Shown: positions 34,130 through 43,318 of the stretch, in pieces
How the letters are laid out: every line of letters starts with the position of its first letter
How positions within the stretch are numbered: position 1 is the stretch's first letter
Origin: Sphingomonas gei
GTDB taxonomy: Bacteria > Pseudomonadota > Alphaproteobacteria > Sphingomonadales > Sphingomonadaceae
Reading direction: 5' to 3'
Assembly: GCF_004792685.1 (NCBI RefSeq)
Contig: NZ_SRXT01000001.1
Location: forward strand, 858,998 to 922,997
Length of the DNA: 64,000 nucleotides
Made by a program: the position numbers and the translations under genes
The notes under the pieces: generated by a model
Databases searched by the model: none
Told to the model about the DNA's origin: nothing
The model's input: only the letters and a program-made list of their open reading frames with translations

Positions 34130-36328
34130 ATGGCGCGCGAACTGGAATTATGGGGCGGGCCGGAATGTACGGTCAATCGCATAGGCGATAGTTTCGCAGA
34201 TCAGTTTGAGCGCTGCGGACACACGCAACGGCTCGAAGATCTCGAACTGTTCGCGGATCTCGGAATAAAAGCGATCCGCTATCCGGTACTGTGGGAACGC
34301 ATCGCGCCCGATCGCGCCGATCAGTGCGACTGGAGCTGGATCGATCCGCGCCTTCGCCGCTTGCGCGAATTGGGCATCGACGTGATCGCCGGGCTCGTCC
34401 ATCATGGAAGTGGCCCCGTTTACACAGATCTGCTCGACGATGCGGGTTTTGCGCGCGGCCTCGCCGAACATGCCCGGCGCGTTGCCGAACGCTATCCGTG
34501 GATCGACCGCTACACGCCGGTCAACGAGCCGCTGACCACCGCGCGTTTCTCGGCGCTGTATGGCCATTGGTACCCGCATCGCCGCGACGAGCGCTCCTTC
34601 TGGCGTGCGTTGCTCAACCAGATCGATGGCGTGCGGCTGTCGATGGCGGCGATCCGGCAGATCAATCCGCGCGCGCAACTCGTTCAGACCGACGATGTCG
34701 GCCGCACCTTCTCGACGGCGGAAGTCCGCGGCCAGGCGGGGTTCGACAATATCCGGCGCTGGGCCGGCTGGGACCTATTGTGCGGCCATGTGACGCGCCA
34801 TCACCCGCTTTGGGACCATATCGCCGCCTTCGGTCTGGCAGCGCGGCTCGAGGCGATCGCCGATGCGCCGTGCCCGCCGGACGTGATCGGGGTGAACCAT
34901 TACCTTACGAGCGATCGATTCCTCGACCACCGTCTGCATCGCTATCCCGCCAAAGTGCACGGCGGCAACGGGCGGCAGCTTTACGCCGATGTGGAGGCGA
35001 TCCGCGTGCTCGAGCCCCCTCCGCCCGGTTTGGAAGGCGTGCTTCGCGAGACCTGGGACCGCTACGGGATTCCGATTGCGATCACCGAGGTTCATAACGG
35101 TTCCACGCGCGACGAGCAGATGCGCTGGATGGCGGAGGCGTGGGACACCGCCGCCAAATTGCGCCGCCAGGGCATCGACATGCGCGCCGTGACGATCTGG
35201 TCGCTGCTTGGAAGCAGCGATTGGAACACGCTGCTGACCGCTCCGGGCAAATACGAGCCCGGCGTATTGGACGTGAGTGGCGGCAGCCCGCGGACAACGG
35301 CGTTGGTCGGGTTGATGCGCGCCCTGCCCGATGACCAACCCCGCCACCCCACTGCCCAGAGCGCAGGCTGGTGGCGGCGGCCGATCCGGCTGCACTATCC
35401 GACCGTGCACCGCCCGGCACCGCTGGAGGCGCACCGGCGGGAGGCGAGCACTCAGCCCCAATCGCCTCCCATCCTGATCCTCGGCGCGACCGGAACGCTG
35501 GGCCAGGCATTCGCCGGCGGCTGTCGGCATCGCAATCTTGCTCATGTCCTCACTGACCGGCACGGAATCGATCTTCGCAATCCCGACAGCATTGCCCGCG
35601 CACTCGATCGCCATCAGCCCTGGGCAGTGATCAACGCCGCAGGCTGGGTTCGCGTCGATGACGCGGAGGTCACGCCGCAGGAATGCTACGAGGCCAATGC
35701 CGATGGCGCGATCCGCCTCAGCGCCGCGGCCGCCGAGCGGAATATTCCAACGCTTAACTTCTCCAGCGATCTGGTATTCGATGGCCAGGCGGCGGCGCCC
35801 TATGTCGAGACCGACACGCCCTCCCCGCTTGGGGTCTACGGGCATAGCAAGCTGCGCATGGAAGACGGCATTTCAGCCTTGCCGGGAGCGCATCTGATAG
35901 CCCGTACCGCGGCGTTCTTCTCACCGTTCGACGTGCATAATTTCGCGGTCGCGGTCTCCACTGCGCTCGCCCGCGGCGAACGATTCCGTGCGGCCAGCGA
36001 CCTGGTGGTGAGCCCGACCTATGTGCCGCACCTTGTCGATACTGCGCTGGATTTACTGATCGATGGCGAGACCGGGCTGTGGCACCTGACCAACGATACG
36101 GCTCTATCCTGGGCGGAGTTCGCCATCGCCATCGCGGACGCGCTCGGGCTTTCCGGGGAATTGATCGAACCGGTTCCGGCAGAGGCGCTGGGCTTTCGCG
36201 CACCGCGGCCGGCGTTCGCGCCGCTGGCGACGGCAAGAGGCGCGCGACTGCCCTCGATCCAGGCTGCGATCGTCGCGTTCGCCCTTCATTTGCCGCTGTT
36301 GAAGTCCCAGCGTTCACAAGCCGCGTAA
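34130..36328 (+). CDS. GH1-like - RmlD-like (sugar-nucleotide SDR) fusion
   Basis: 732 aa; ATG 34130 is chosen (GGAG nine bases upstream). Residues 1-400 are a GH1 beta-glycosidase-like barrel: acid/base Glu in YTPVNEPLTTARFS (about 131), nucleophile Glu in IAITEVHNGSTRDE (about 317). After a Pro-rich linker, residues about 445-732 are an extended SDR like dTDP-4-dehydrorhamnose reductase: ILGATGTLGQAF, INAAGWVRVDDAE, NFSSDLVFDG and the YGHSK catalytic pair near 570. Joining a hydrolase to a nucleotide-sugar reductase is unusual. It is divergent from the GT-UGM fusion and probably serves the same surface glycan. Confidence 0.88.
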   Translation: MARELELWGGPECTVNRIGDSFADQFERCGHTQRLEDLELFADLGIKAIRYPVLWERIAPDRADQCDWSWIDPRLRRLRELGIDVIAGLVHHGSGPVYTDLLDDAGFARGLAEHARRVAERYPWIDRYTPVNEPLTTARFSALYGHWYPHRRDERSFWRALLNQIDGVRLSMAAIRQINPRAQLVQTDDVGRTFSTAEVRGQAGFDNIRRWAGWDLLCGHVTRHHPLWDHIAAFGLAARLEAIADAPCPPDVIGVNHYLTSDRFLDHRLHRYPAKVHGGNGRQLYADVEAIRVLEPPPPGLEGVLRETWDRYGIPIAITEVHNGSTRDEQMRWMAEAWDTAAKLRRQGIDMRAVTIWSLLGSSDWNTLLTAPGKYEPGVLDVSGGSPRTTALVGLMRALPDDQPRHPTAQSAGWWRRPIRLHYPTVHRPAPLEAHRREASTQPQSPPILILGATGTLGQAFAGGCRHRNLAHVLTDRHGIDLRNPDSIARALDRHQPWAVINAAGWVRVDDAEVTPQECYEANADGAIRLSAAAAERNIPTLNFSSDLVFDGQAAAPYVETDTPSPLGVYGHSKLRMEDGISALPGAHLIARTAAFFSPFDVHNFAVAVSTALARGERFRAASDLVVSPTYVPHLVDTALDLLIDGETGLWHLTNDTALSWAEFAIAIADALGLSGELIEPVPAEALGFRAPRPAFAPLATARGARLPSIQAAIVAFALHLPLLKSQRSQAA

Positions 36329-36334
36329 GAGTGG

Positions 36335-36553
36335 CTAGGCGCCGGGTGCAGCGCGGGCGGGGTTCTTCGCTTCGGCCGCATTGGCCGGGCAGCGAATGAT
36401 CGCGGCATGCTCGGCCTTACCCCCGGCAACGCTGACGCGCTGCACCTTGCAGCCGCGCTGCAGCGCCCCGGACACATCGTGCGAGCGATATTGAACTTCG
36501 GCCGCGGGAGCGGCTTGAACGGAAATGGCAGCGGCGACTAATGTCACGAACAT
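36335..36553 (-). CDS. Small exported hypothetical protein, 72 aa
   Basis: AGGAAT precedes ATG 36553 by about seven bases. MFVTLVAAAISVQAAPAAE is a signal peptide; the mature part (QYRSHDVSGALQRGCKVQRVSVAGGKAEHAAIIRCPANAAEAK) has two Cys that could form a disulfide. No family recognised. It ends seven bases from the convergent GH1-RmlD gene. A small palindrome ACAAT-G-ATTGT (36570-36580) lies upstream. Confidence 0.6.
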   Translation of the reverse strand: MFVTLVAAAISVQAAPAAEVQYRSHDVSGALQRGCKVQRVSVAGGKAEHAAIIRCPANAAEAKNPARAAPGA

Positions 36554-36707
36554 TGGTAATTCCTTTTCGACAATGATTGTTCGCTACGGTGCTCGCGTTG
36601 CTGCTCGCTGCCGTTTCCGTAAGGAAATGTTGCTGCGCCGTGTTTTGTGCAATGCAGCGCGCCGCGCGCGTTGACCGACCTGTGACAGCTTCCTAGGTCC
36701 GGCGGCG

Positions 36708-37442
36708 ATGTTGCAGTATACGACGATGACAATGACCAACGCCCCCACCATCATCCTGGTGGAAGACGATCCGCCGCTGCGGACCCTCACTTCCCGAGCG
36801 CTCCAGGAGAACGGCTTCGTCGTGCGCCCCGCTGCGACCGGCGCAGAAATGTGGGTCGCGCTGGAAAGCGGCCCGGTCGACCTGATCATCCTGGACATCA
36901 TGCTGCCGGGGACCAGCGGCATCGATCTCTGCCGGATGCTGCGCGAGCAGAGCCAAGTTCCGATCATATTCATCTCGGCGCGCGGCAGCGAGACCGATCG
37001 CGTAGTCGGCCTCGAACTCGGCGCCGACGATTATCTGACCAAACCGTTCAGCACCCGCGAGCTGATCGCACGGATTCGCGCCGTGCTGCGCCGCGAAGGC
37101 GGCAAGGCCGAAGGCAAGCCGCGCAGCCTTGGGCTGCTGCGTTTCGATGGCTGGACGATCAATCTGCCGCGCCGCGAATTGCTGTCGCCCACCGGTGCCG
37201 TGGTCGAACTGACCGGGGCGGAGTTCGACCTGCTCGTCAGCCTGTGCGACCATTCGGGGCGGGTGATCGCGCGCGAGCGGCTGATCGAGCTCTCGCGCAC
37301 GCGGCTGGGTGACAGTTCGGACCGCAGCGTCGACGTGCTGGTCAGTCGGCTGCGGCGCAAGCTGACGGTCGGGAGCAAGCCGCCGATCGTCACGGTCCGC
37401 GGCGTCGGCTATATGTTCAACGCGCCCGTGACTCGCGAGTGA
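36708..37442 (+). CDS. OmpR-family response regulator
   Basis: 244 aa. The receiver has LVEDDPPLRTL, phospho-Asp in VDLIILDIMLPGTSG and Lys in DDYLTKPFSTREL; the C-terminal winged helix includes LTGAEFDLLVSLCDHSGRVIARERLIEL and SVDVLVSRLRRKL. ATG 36708 is given; 36726 and 36732 are in-frame alternatives without stronger RBS. It overlaps the kinase gene (GTGA). Target genes are unknown; the pair resembles OmpR/EnvZ-type systems. Confidence 0.93.
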   Translation: MLQYTTMTMTNAPTIILVEDDPPLRTLTSRALQENGFVVRPAATGAEMWVALESGPVDLIILDIMLPGTSGIDLCRMLREQSQVPIIFISARGSETDRVVGLELGADDYLTKPFSTRELIARIRAVLRREGGKAEGKPRSLGLLRFDGWTINLPRRELLSPTGAVVELTGAEFDLLVSLCDHSGRVIARERLIELSRTRLGDSSDRSVDVLVSRLRRKLTVGSKPPIVTVRGVGYMFNAPVTRE

Positions 37443-38749
37443 AGCCGCTGGTCAGGGCGCCGCTCGGGCTGATCGGGCGGATCTTCGCGATCCTCTTGCT
37501 GGCGATCCTGATCGAATTCGGCGCCAGCACCTTCTTCTACGAGCGCGCGAGCCAACTCTCGGTCCGCGACGACGAAGCGCGCCGGCTTGCCGAGCATCTC
37601 GTCATAGCGCGCAAGTTACTTGCGGAACATCCCGCGATCGAGCGTCCGGCGCTCGCCGCCGACCTCACGACGACTCGATACAAGATTACGTGGAGCAAGG
37701 AACTGCCCTCGGCGATGCGCGTCACCCCATCGCTCGACCGTATCCATCGCCAGGTAATCGCCTGGGAGCCGAGCCTTCGCCCGGCGAACCTGCGGCTGCG
37801 GCTGGTGGGGCCGGCCCGCGACGCCGTGATCGTCGGCAGCACAACCTTGCCCGACGGCAGCTGGATGAAGTTTGCCACCCGCGAACCGGTCCACGATCTT
37901 AGCTTCTCGCCCGAGCGCATCCTGCTCGCGCTCGCGCCCGCGGTGGCGATCATCCTGATCGGCGGCGTGCTCGTACGCCAGACCCTGCTGCCGCTGCGCC
38001 GCCTCGCGCTCGCCACCGAGCGCGTTGGCGCGGGCACGACGCAGGAAGTGGCCGAAGGAGGCCCACGCGAAGTGCGCCGGGTGATTCACGCCTTCAACCG
38101 GATGCAGGCGCGCATCCATCTCCTGCTGACCGACCGGACGCAGGCGCTCGCCGCGGTCGGCCATGACCTGCGCACGCCGCTCGCGCGGCTGCGGCTGCGC
38201 GCCGATGCGATCGATGACGCGGAAATGCGCGACGAGATGGAGACCGATATCGTCGAGATGCAGACGATGATCGATTCGCTGCTGACCTATCTCGCCGGCG
38301 AGGGCAATGGCGAGCCGCGTCAGATAGCCGATCTCGCGGTGATCTGTTCGACGATCGCCGACGCGGCGCGCGATCTGGGGCACCATGTCGATTATGCCGG
38401 CCCCGATCACTGCGAACGCCAGCTTCACCCGATCGCAATCAAGCGCGCGCTGAGCAATCTCGTCGAGAACGGGCTGCATTACGGCGACCGTGTCCGGCTC
38501 ACTCTCGAAGATCGGGGCGGCACCACGATCGTCCGCGTCGAGGATGACGGGCCCGGCATTCCCGAAGAGTCGATCGAACAGGCGCTCCAGCCGTTCGTCC
38601 GGCTGGATAGCGCGCGCGCGCGCGACACGGTTGGGTTCGGGCTGGGGCTTTCGATCGTCAGCCGCGCCGTCGAAGCCGAAGGTGGCACGCTCAGGCTCAC
38701 CAACCGCGCCGAAGGCGGATTACGCGCAGAGATCCATCTTCCGGCCTAA
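37439..38749 (+). CDS. Sensor histidine kinase (EnvZ-like)
   Basis: 436 aa, GTG start. N-terminal TM (LIGRIFAILLLAILIEFGAS), a periplasmic sensor domain, second TM near residue 165 (ILLALAPAVAIILIGGVLV), HAMP, HisKA with phospho-His in VGHDLRTPLARLRLRAD (about residue 242) and HATPase_c (NLVENGLHYG, EDDGPGIPEE, GFGLGLSIVSRAVEAEGG). Domain order and intact boxes imply an active kinase for the adjacent regulator. The signal sensed is not evident. Confidence 0.93.
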   Translation: MKPLVRAPLGLIGRIFAILLLAILIEFGASTFFYERASQLSVRDDEARRLAEHLVIARKLLAEHPAIERPALAADLTTTRYKITWSKELPSAMRVTPSLDRIHRQVIAWEPSLRPANLRLRLVGPARDAVIVGSTTLPDGSWMKFATREPVHDLSFSPERILLALAPAVAIILIGGVLVRQTLLPLRRLALATERVGAGTTQEVAEGGPREVRRVIHAFNRMQARIHLLLTDRTQALAAVGHDLRTPLARLRLRADAIDDAEMRDEMETDIVEMQTMIDSLLTYLAGEGNGEPRQIADLAVICSTIADAARDLGHHVDYAGPDHCERQLHPIAIKRALSNLVENGLHYGDRVRLTLEDRGGTTIVRVEDDGPGIPEESIEQALQPFVRLDSARARDTVGFGLGLSIVSRAVEAEGGTLRLTNRAEGGLRAEIHLPA

Positions 38750-38857
38750 GCGCGCTGCAGCAATAATTCGTTACACCGGCGCTGCGCCGCAGCAAAACTG
38801 CATGGCTATCTGTCCCCTGCCCGCATTCCCCCGCGGGCCGGTGACGGAGCAAGCACA

Positions 38858-39550
38858 GTGAATGAGCTGATCGGACGAGTCTATGGCTTCTCGAAACAAG
38901 TGTTTCCGAACCAGAGCGCCCTTTATTCCAAACTCGCGGCGGACGGGCAGAGCCCCAAGGCGCTGATGATCGCCTGCGCCGATTCGCGCGTCGCCCCCGA
39001 ACACATCATGCAGGCCGCCCCCGGCGACCTGTTCGTCTGCCGCAACGCCGGCAACATCGTCCCGCCTTATGCGATGCAGAATGGCGGCGTCACGTCGACG
39101 GTCGAATATGCAGTGATGGTGCTCGGCATCCGCGACATCATCATCTGCGGCCATTCGGACTGCGGCGCGATGAAGGCAGTCGCCGATCCCACGGGGCTCG
39201 AAAAGATGCCGAATGTCGCTGCCTGGCTGAAGCATAGCTGCGCGGCCGAGCAGGTGGTCAACGAAGCCTATCCCGAAATGGAGAATGGCGACCGCGTCCA
39301 CGCCATCTGCCTCGAGAACGTCGTCGCGCAGCTCAACCATCTGCGCACGCACCCGTCGGTCGCCGCCGGCGTCGCGCGCGGCGAGATCGCGCTCCACGGC
39401 TGGTTCTTCGACATCGGCGCGGGACAGGTGCTCGCGCTCGACGGCCGTACCGGACGTTTCCTGCCGATCACCGAAGGCGAGGATCTGCCCGTGGCCCAGG
39501 CCGCGACGCAGCGCCTCGCCGGCGAAATCCAGCTCGAGGCTGCGGAATGA
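38858..39550 (+). CDS. Beta-class carbonic anhydrase
   Basis: 230 aa; GTG start after GGAG. Interconverts CO2 and bicarbonate. Zinc ligands Cys in MIACADSRV (about 39), His and Cys in IICGHSDCGAMKA (98 and 101), with the catalytic Asp-Arg pair in ADSR. Overlaps the SulP transporter start by four bases, which argues for joint bicarbonate handling. Cytoplasmic. Confidence 0.95.
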   Translation: MNELIGRVYGFSKQVFPNQSALYSKLAADGQSPKALMIACADSRVAPEHIMQAAPGDLFVCRNAGNIVPPYAMQNGGVTSTVEYAVMVLGIRDIIICGHSDCGAMKAVADPTGLEKMPNVAAWLKHSCAAEQVVNEAYPEMENGDRVHAICLENVVAQLNHLRTHPSVAAGVARGEIALHGWFFDIGAGQVLALDGRTGRFLPITEGEDLPVAQAATQRLAGEIQLEAAE

Positions 39551-41070
39551 GCAGCGCCACTACAGCCGACGGCGAGACGCGCGCGAGCGGATGGTTCGCG
39601 CGCGATCTCACTGCCTCGGTCGTCGTCTTCCTCGTCGCGATGCCCTTGTGCATGGGCATCGCCATCGCCTCGGGCGTTCCCCCGGAGAAAGGCCTGATCA
39701 CCGGCATCATCGGCGGCATCGTCGTCGGCGCGCTGGCGGGTTCGCCGTTGCAGGTCAGCGGTCCTGCCGCGGGGCTTGCCGTCATCGTCTTCGAGCTGGT
39801 CCGCGATCAGGGCCTGTCGGCGCTCGGCCCGATCCTGATGCTTGCCGGGCTGATCCAGGTCGTCGCGGGCATCTTCCGCCTCGGCGGCTGGTTCCGCGCG
39901 ATCTCGCCGGCGGTGGTCCACGGCATGCTCGCCGGCATCGGCGTGCTGATCGTCATCGGCCAGTTCCACGTCCTGTTCGACGAGAAGCCGCTGTCGAGCG
40001 GACTCGAGAATTTGATGGCGATGCCCGGTCGGCTGCTCGGCCTGTCTCCGGACCTTCGCGCCGCCGAACTGGCCCTGATCCTCGGCCTCACCACGATCGC
40101 CGTGATGATCGGCTGGGAGAAACTACGCCCCGCCTCGCTCAAGCTGGTGCCGGGCGCTTTGCTAGGCGTGGTGGCAGCCACCATGGTCGCATGGCTGCTC
40201 GGTCTCGACGTCACCAAGGTCACGGTGCCGGAGAACATCGCCGCGGCGGTGTCGCTGCCCCAGAGCGGATTCCTCGCGCAGTTCGGCAATCCTGCCGTGC
40301 TAACCGCGGCACTGGCGATCGCTTTCATCGCCAGCGCCGAGACACTGCTTTCCGCGGCCGCGGTGGATCGAATGCACGACGGCACCCGCACCGATTACAA
40401 CAAGGAGTTGCGCGCGCAGGGCGTCGGCAACCTGCTCTGCGGCGCGGCCGGTGCGCTGCCGATGACGGGCGTCATCGTGCGCAGCTCGGCCAACGTTCAG
40501 GCCGGCGCCACGACGCGGCTGTCGGCGATCCTCCACGGCGTGTGGATCCTCGGCTTCGTCGCATTGTTGCCCTGGCTGCTGCGCGAAATCCCCATGGCGG
40601 CGCTCGGCGCGGTGCTCGTCGTCACCGGCGCGCGGCTGGTCAATTTCAACCACGCGAAGCACTTGTTCAAGGATTACGGCATCCTTCCGGCGCTGATCTG
40701 GGCAGTGACGCTGACATTGGTCGTCGCGGAGGATCTGCTTACCGGCGTGCTGGTCGGCATCGCGCTGTCGCTGCTCGAATTGCTGCCGCATCTCCGTCGC
40801 CTCAAGCTCAAGGTCGACGCGCATGACGACGCCGATGGCCGGACGATCAGCCTGGTCGGCGCCGCGACATTCGTGGCCCTGCCCAAGCTGTCCGCCAAGC
40901 TCGACGCGGTCCCCGGCGGCGCGGCGGTCCGGCTCGACCTGACGCGCTGCTCGGCGGTCGATCACACCTGCGCCGAATTGCTTCGCGACTGGAGTGCGCG
41001 GCGTCGCGCGAGCGGCTCCGCCGTGGCATTCGACGGCGCCACCGGACGACTGGCGGCTTTGGCCGCCTGA
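39547..41070 (+). CDS. SulP family anion transporter with STAS domain (likely bicarbonate)
   Basis: 507 aa. Membrane core with the SulP motif ASGVPPEKGLITGIIGGIVVGALAGSPLQ... (residues about 38-65, first part shown) and FIASAETLLSAAAVDRMHDG; the C-terminal STAS (about 430-507) includes VRLDLTRCSAVDHTCAELLRD. SulP carriers move sulfate, bicarbonate or dicarboxylates; the coupling with carbonic anhydrase favours bicarbonate, as in BicA-like systems. A strong hairpin terminator follows. Confidence 0.9.
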   Translation: MSSATTADGETRASGWFARDLTASVVVFLVAMPLCMGIAIASGVPPEKGLITGIIGGIVVGALAGSPLQVSGPAAGLAVIVFELVRDQGLSALGPILMLAGLIQVVAGIFRLGGWFRAISPAVVHGMLAGIGVLIVIGQFHVLFDEKPLSSGLENLMAMPGRLLGLSPDLRAAELALILGLTTIAVMIGWEKLRPASLKLVPGALLGVVAATMVAWLLGLDVTKVTVPENIAAAVSLPQSGFLAQFGNPAVLTAALAIAFIASAETLLSAAAVDRMHDGTRTDYNKELRAQGVGNLLCGAAGALPMTGVIVRSSANVQAGATTRLSAILHGVWILGFVALLPWLLREIPMAALGAVLVVTGARLVNFNHAKHLFKDYGILPALIWAVTLTLVVAEDLLTGVLVGIALSLLELLPHLRRLKLKVDAHDDADGRTISLVGAATFVALPKLSAKLDAVPGGAAVRLDLTRCSAVDHTCAELLRDWSARRRASGSAVAFDGATGRLAALAA

Positions 41071-41075
41071 TCCGG

Positions 41076-41102
41076 GCGGGAGTGCGCGGCGCGCACTCCC
41101 GC
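41076..41102 (+). terminator. 12-bp perfect hairpin after the SulP gene
   Basis: GCGGGAGTGCGC-GGC-GCGCACTCCCGC: a 12-bp stem with a 3-base loop, six bases beyond the SulP stop, followed only by a short TTGAATT rather than a T run. Probably a rho-independent or attenuating terminator. It also covers the GTG (41082) that would be the most upstream start of the next gene. Confidence 0.65.
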
Positions 41103-42296
41103 TTGAATTGCCCGACGATTGGAGCCATTGCGGCGCCCCGGCCCGATGCGCCGGCAGTCCGGGACTCCGTCATCCGCCAGATCGCCGCCCTTCCCTATCG
41201 TACCGAAGACCCGGCAGTCGATGCCACGGTTCGCATCCTGCTGATCACCTCGCGCGGCACAGGCCGCTGGGTAATCCCCAAGGGCAATCCGATGTCGGGC
41301 ATGGCGCCGCACGCCGCCGCTGCGCAGGAGGCCGAGGAAGAAGCCGGCGTGCTCGGCCCGGTATGCCCCACTCCCCTTGGCTCGTACCGCTATCGGAAAC
41401 GCCGCGGCAGCGGCGCATCGCTGATGATGGACGTCGACGTCTTCCCGCTCGCGGTCTTGCGCGAACTCCCCGATTGGAAAGAAAAGCGCGAGCGCGAGCG
41501 CCGCTGGTTCACCCTTGCCGAAGCGGCGGACGCCGTGGAGGAACCCGACCTGCGCGATCTCATCCGCTCGTTCGGCGCATCCGAGTTCAAAGCTGCCACC
41601 CAGCGCACCGGCGTGCTAGGCGCCGTCGCCGAAAAATCGAGGTTAGGTCCGATGTTCGCCTGGTTTCAGCGCCTGTTGCCCCGCACAGGCAATTTCTTCG
41701 AGCTGTTCGAGGCGCATGCGACCACCGTCATGGCGGCGGGCGACGCGCTGGCGCGGCTGCTCGAGGGCGGCCCCGCCGGCAAGGAGCATATCCGCGAAGT
41801 GATCGAGCGCGAGCATGACGCTGACAATATCACTCGCGAAGTTCTCCAAACGGTACGCAAGACCTTCCTCACTCCGTTCGATCGCGGCGCGATCACCAGC
41901 CTGATCGGCGCGCTCGACGATTCGATCGACGAGATGCAGGCGACGGTCAACGCGATCGCGCTCTACGAAGTCGAAAGCTTCGAGCCCGAGATGAAGGACA
42001 TGGCGGGGATCATCGTCGATGCCGCGCGCATCACCGCCGAAGCGATGCCCCTCCTCCGCAACGTCGCGCAGAATGCCGGCCGCCTGCACGAGCTGACCGA
42101 GCGCATCGTGCGGATGGAGGGCCATGCCGACGAAATCCACGCGGCGGGCCTCAAGCGCTCGCTCAAGCAATATGGCGCGACCGATACGCTCAAGTTCGTC
42201 GTCGAGCGCGAGCTCTATAAGCATCTCGAGCGGATCGTCGACGCGTTCGAGGATGTCGCGAACGAGATCGACGGCATCGTCATCGATCACGCCTGA
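41082..42296 (+). CDS. Nudix hydrolase - DUF47 (PhoU-like) fusion protein
   Basis: 404 codons from GTG 41082, but that GTG lies in a terminator hairpin, so the true start may be TTG 41103 or later. Residues about 35-165 resemble DIPP-type Nudix proteins (VIPKGNPMSGMAPHAAAAQEAEEEAGV: core EAEEEAG kept, other box positions degenerate). From about residue 190 (MFAWFQRLLPRTGNFFELF) a full DUF47 domain follows (IEREHDADNITREVLQ, ERIVRMEGHADEIH). Stand-alone DUF47 proteins start exactly at that Met, and an AGG precedes it, so internal initiation at 41651 is possible. The PiT gene follows eight bases later, so phosphate transport control is likely. Confidence 0.85.
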   Translation: MRGAHSRLNCPTIGAIAAPRPDAPAVRDSVIRQIAALPYRTEDPAVDATVRILLITSRGTGRWVIPKGNPMSGMAPHAAAAQEAEEEAGVLGPVCPTPLGSYRYRKRRGSGASLMMDVDVFPLAVLRELPDWKEKRERERRWFTLAEAADAVEEPDLRDLIRSFGASEFKAATQRTGVLGAVAEKSRLGPMFAWFQRLLPRTGNFFELFEAHATTVMAAGDALARLLEGGPAGKEHIREVIEREHDADNITREVLQTVRKTFLTPFDRGAITSLIGALDDSIDEMQATVNAIALYEVESFEPEMKDMAGIIVDAARITAEAMPLLRNVAQNAGRLHELTERIVRMEGHADEIHAAGLKRSLKQYGATDTLKFVVERELYKHLERIVDAFEDVANEIDGIVIDHA

Positions 42297-42304
42297 CGCC
42301 GGAC

Positions 42305-43318
42305 ATGCATGAACTTGCTCTACCCCTGCTGATCGGCCTCATCGCCGTCGCACTGGCGTTCGACTTTCTGAACGGCCTGCATGACGCGGCCAATTCGATC
42401 GCCACGGTGGTCGCCACCCGGCTGCTGTCGCCGGTGCAGGCAGTTCTCTTCGCCGCAGTGTTCAACTTCGCCGCCTATTTCCTGACCATCGCCTTCCCGG
42501 CGCTGCACGCAGTGGCAGAGACTATAGGCAAGGGTCTGGTCGACAAGGACGTCGTCACTCCGGCGGTCATCTTCGGCGCGCTCGGCGGGGCGATGTTCTG
42601 GAACGTGCTGACTTGGCTCAAGGGCATCCCGTCCTCGAGCAGCCATGCGCTGATCGGGGGCCTTATCGGGGCTGGCGTGGCGCATGCGGGGCTCACCGGG
42701 ATCCATTGGGGCGGGCTCAACAAGACCCTGCTTGCGATCGTCTTGTCACCGACGCTCGGCATGTTCCTCGCGATGCTGGTGATGCTCGCCAGCTCGTGGC
42801 TGCTGATGCGCGCGTCGGCACGCGGTGCCGAGCGCAGCTTCCGCGCATTGCACCTCGTCTCCTCGGCTGCCTATTCGCTCAGCCATGGCCTGAACGACGC
42901 GCAGAAGACGATGGGGATCATCACCGTCCTGCTCTATTCCACCGGCCACCTCACTGGCGACTTCCACGTGCCGCATTGGGTCGCGATCAGCTGCTACGTC
43001 GCGATCGCATTGGGCACGATGACCGGCGGCTGGAAGATCATCGAGACGATGGGATCGCGGATCACAAAGCTTTCGCAGCATCAGGGTTTCAGCGCATCGC
43101 TGGCCGGGTCCGTGGTGCTGTTCAGCGCCTCCGCGCTCGGCATTCCGGTATCGACCACGCACACCATCACCGGCGCGATCATCGGCGCCGGAACCGCGCG
43201 CCGCGCCTCGGCGGTGCGCTGGGGCGTTGCGCAGAATGTCGTGATGGCGTGGATCATCACGATCCCGGCATCGGCCCTGGTCGGCGCTGGCTTTTATTGG
43301 CTGACCCGGCTCTTTTAG
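42305..43318 (+). CDS. PiT family inorganic phosphate transporter
   Basis: 337 aa, about 10 TM. The duplicated PiT motif appears as FDFLNGLHDAANSIATVVAT (near residue 20) and SHGLNDAQKTMGII (near residue 195). Low-affinity, proton-coupled metal-phosphate import. It follows the DUF47 frame by eight bases; DUF47/PhoU-like partners are regularly encoded next to PiT transporters and regulate them. Its 3' end overlaps the convergent AraC gene by four bases. Confidence 0.95.
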   Translation: MHELALPLLIGLIAVALAFDFLNGLHDAANSIATVVATRLLSPVQAVLFAAVFNFAAYFLTIAFPALHAVAETIGKGLVDKDVVTPAVIFGALGGAMFWNVLTWLKGIPSSSSHALIGGLIGAGVAHAGLTGIHWGGLNKTLLAIVLSPTLGMFLAMLVMLASSWLLMRASARGAERSFRALHLVSSAAYSLSHGLNDAQKTMGIITVLLYSTGHLTGDFHVPHWVAISCYVAIALGTMTGGWKIIETMGSRITKLSQHQGFSASLAGSVVLFSASALGIPVSTTHTITGAIIGAGTARRASAVRWGVAQNVVMAWIITIPASALVGAGFYWLTRLF

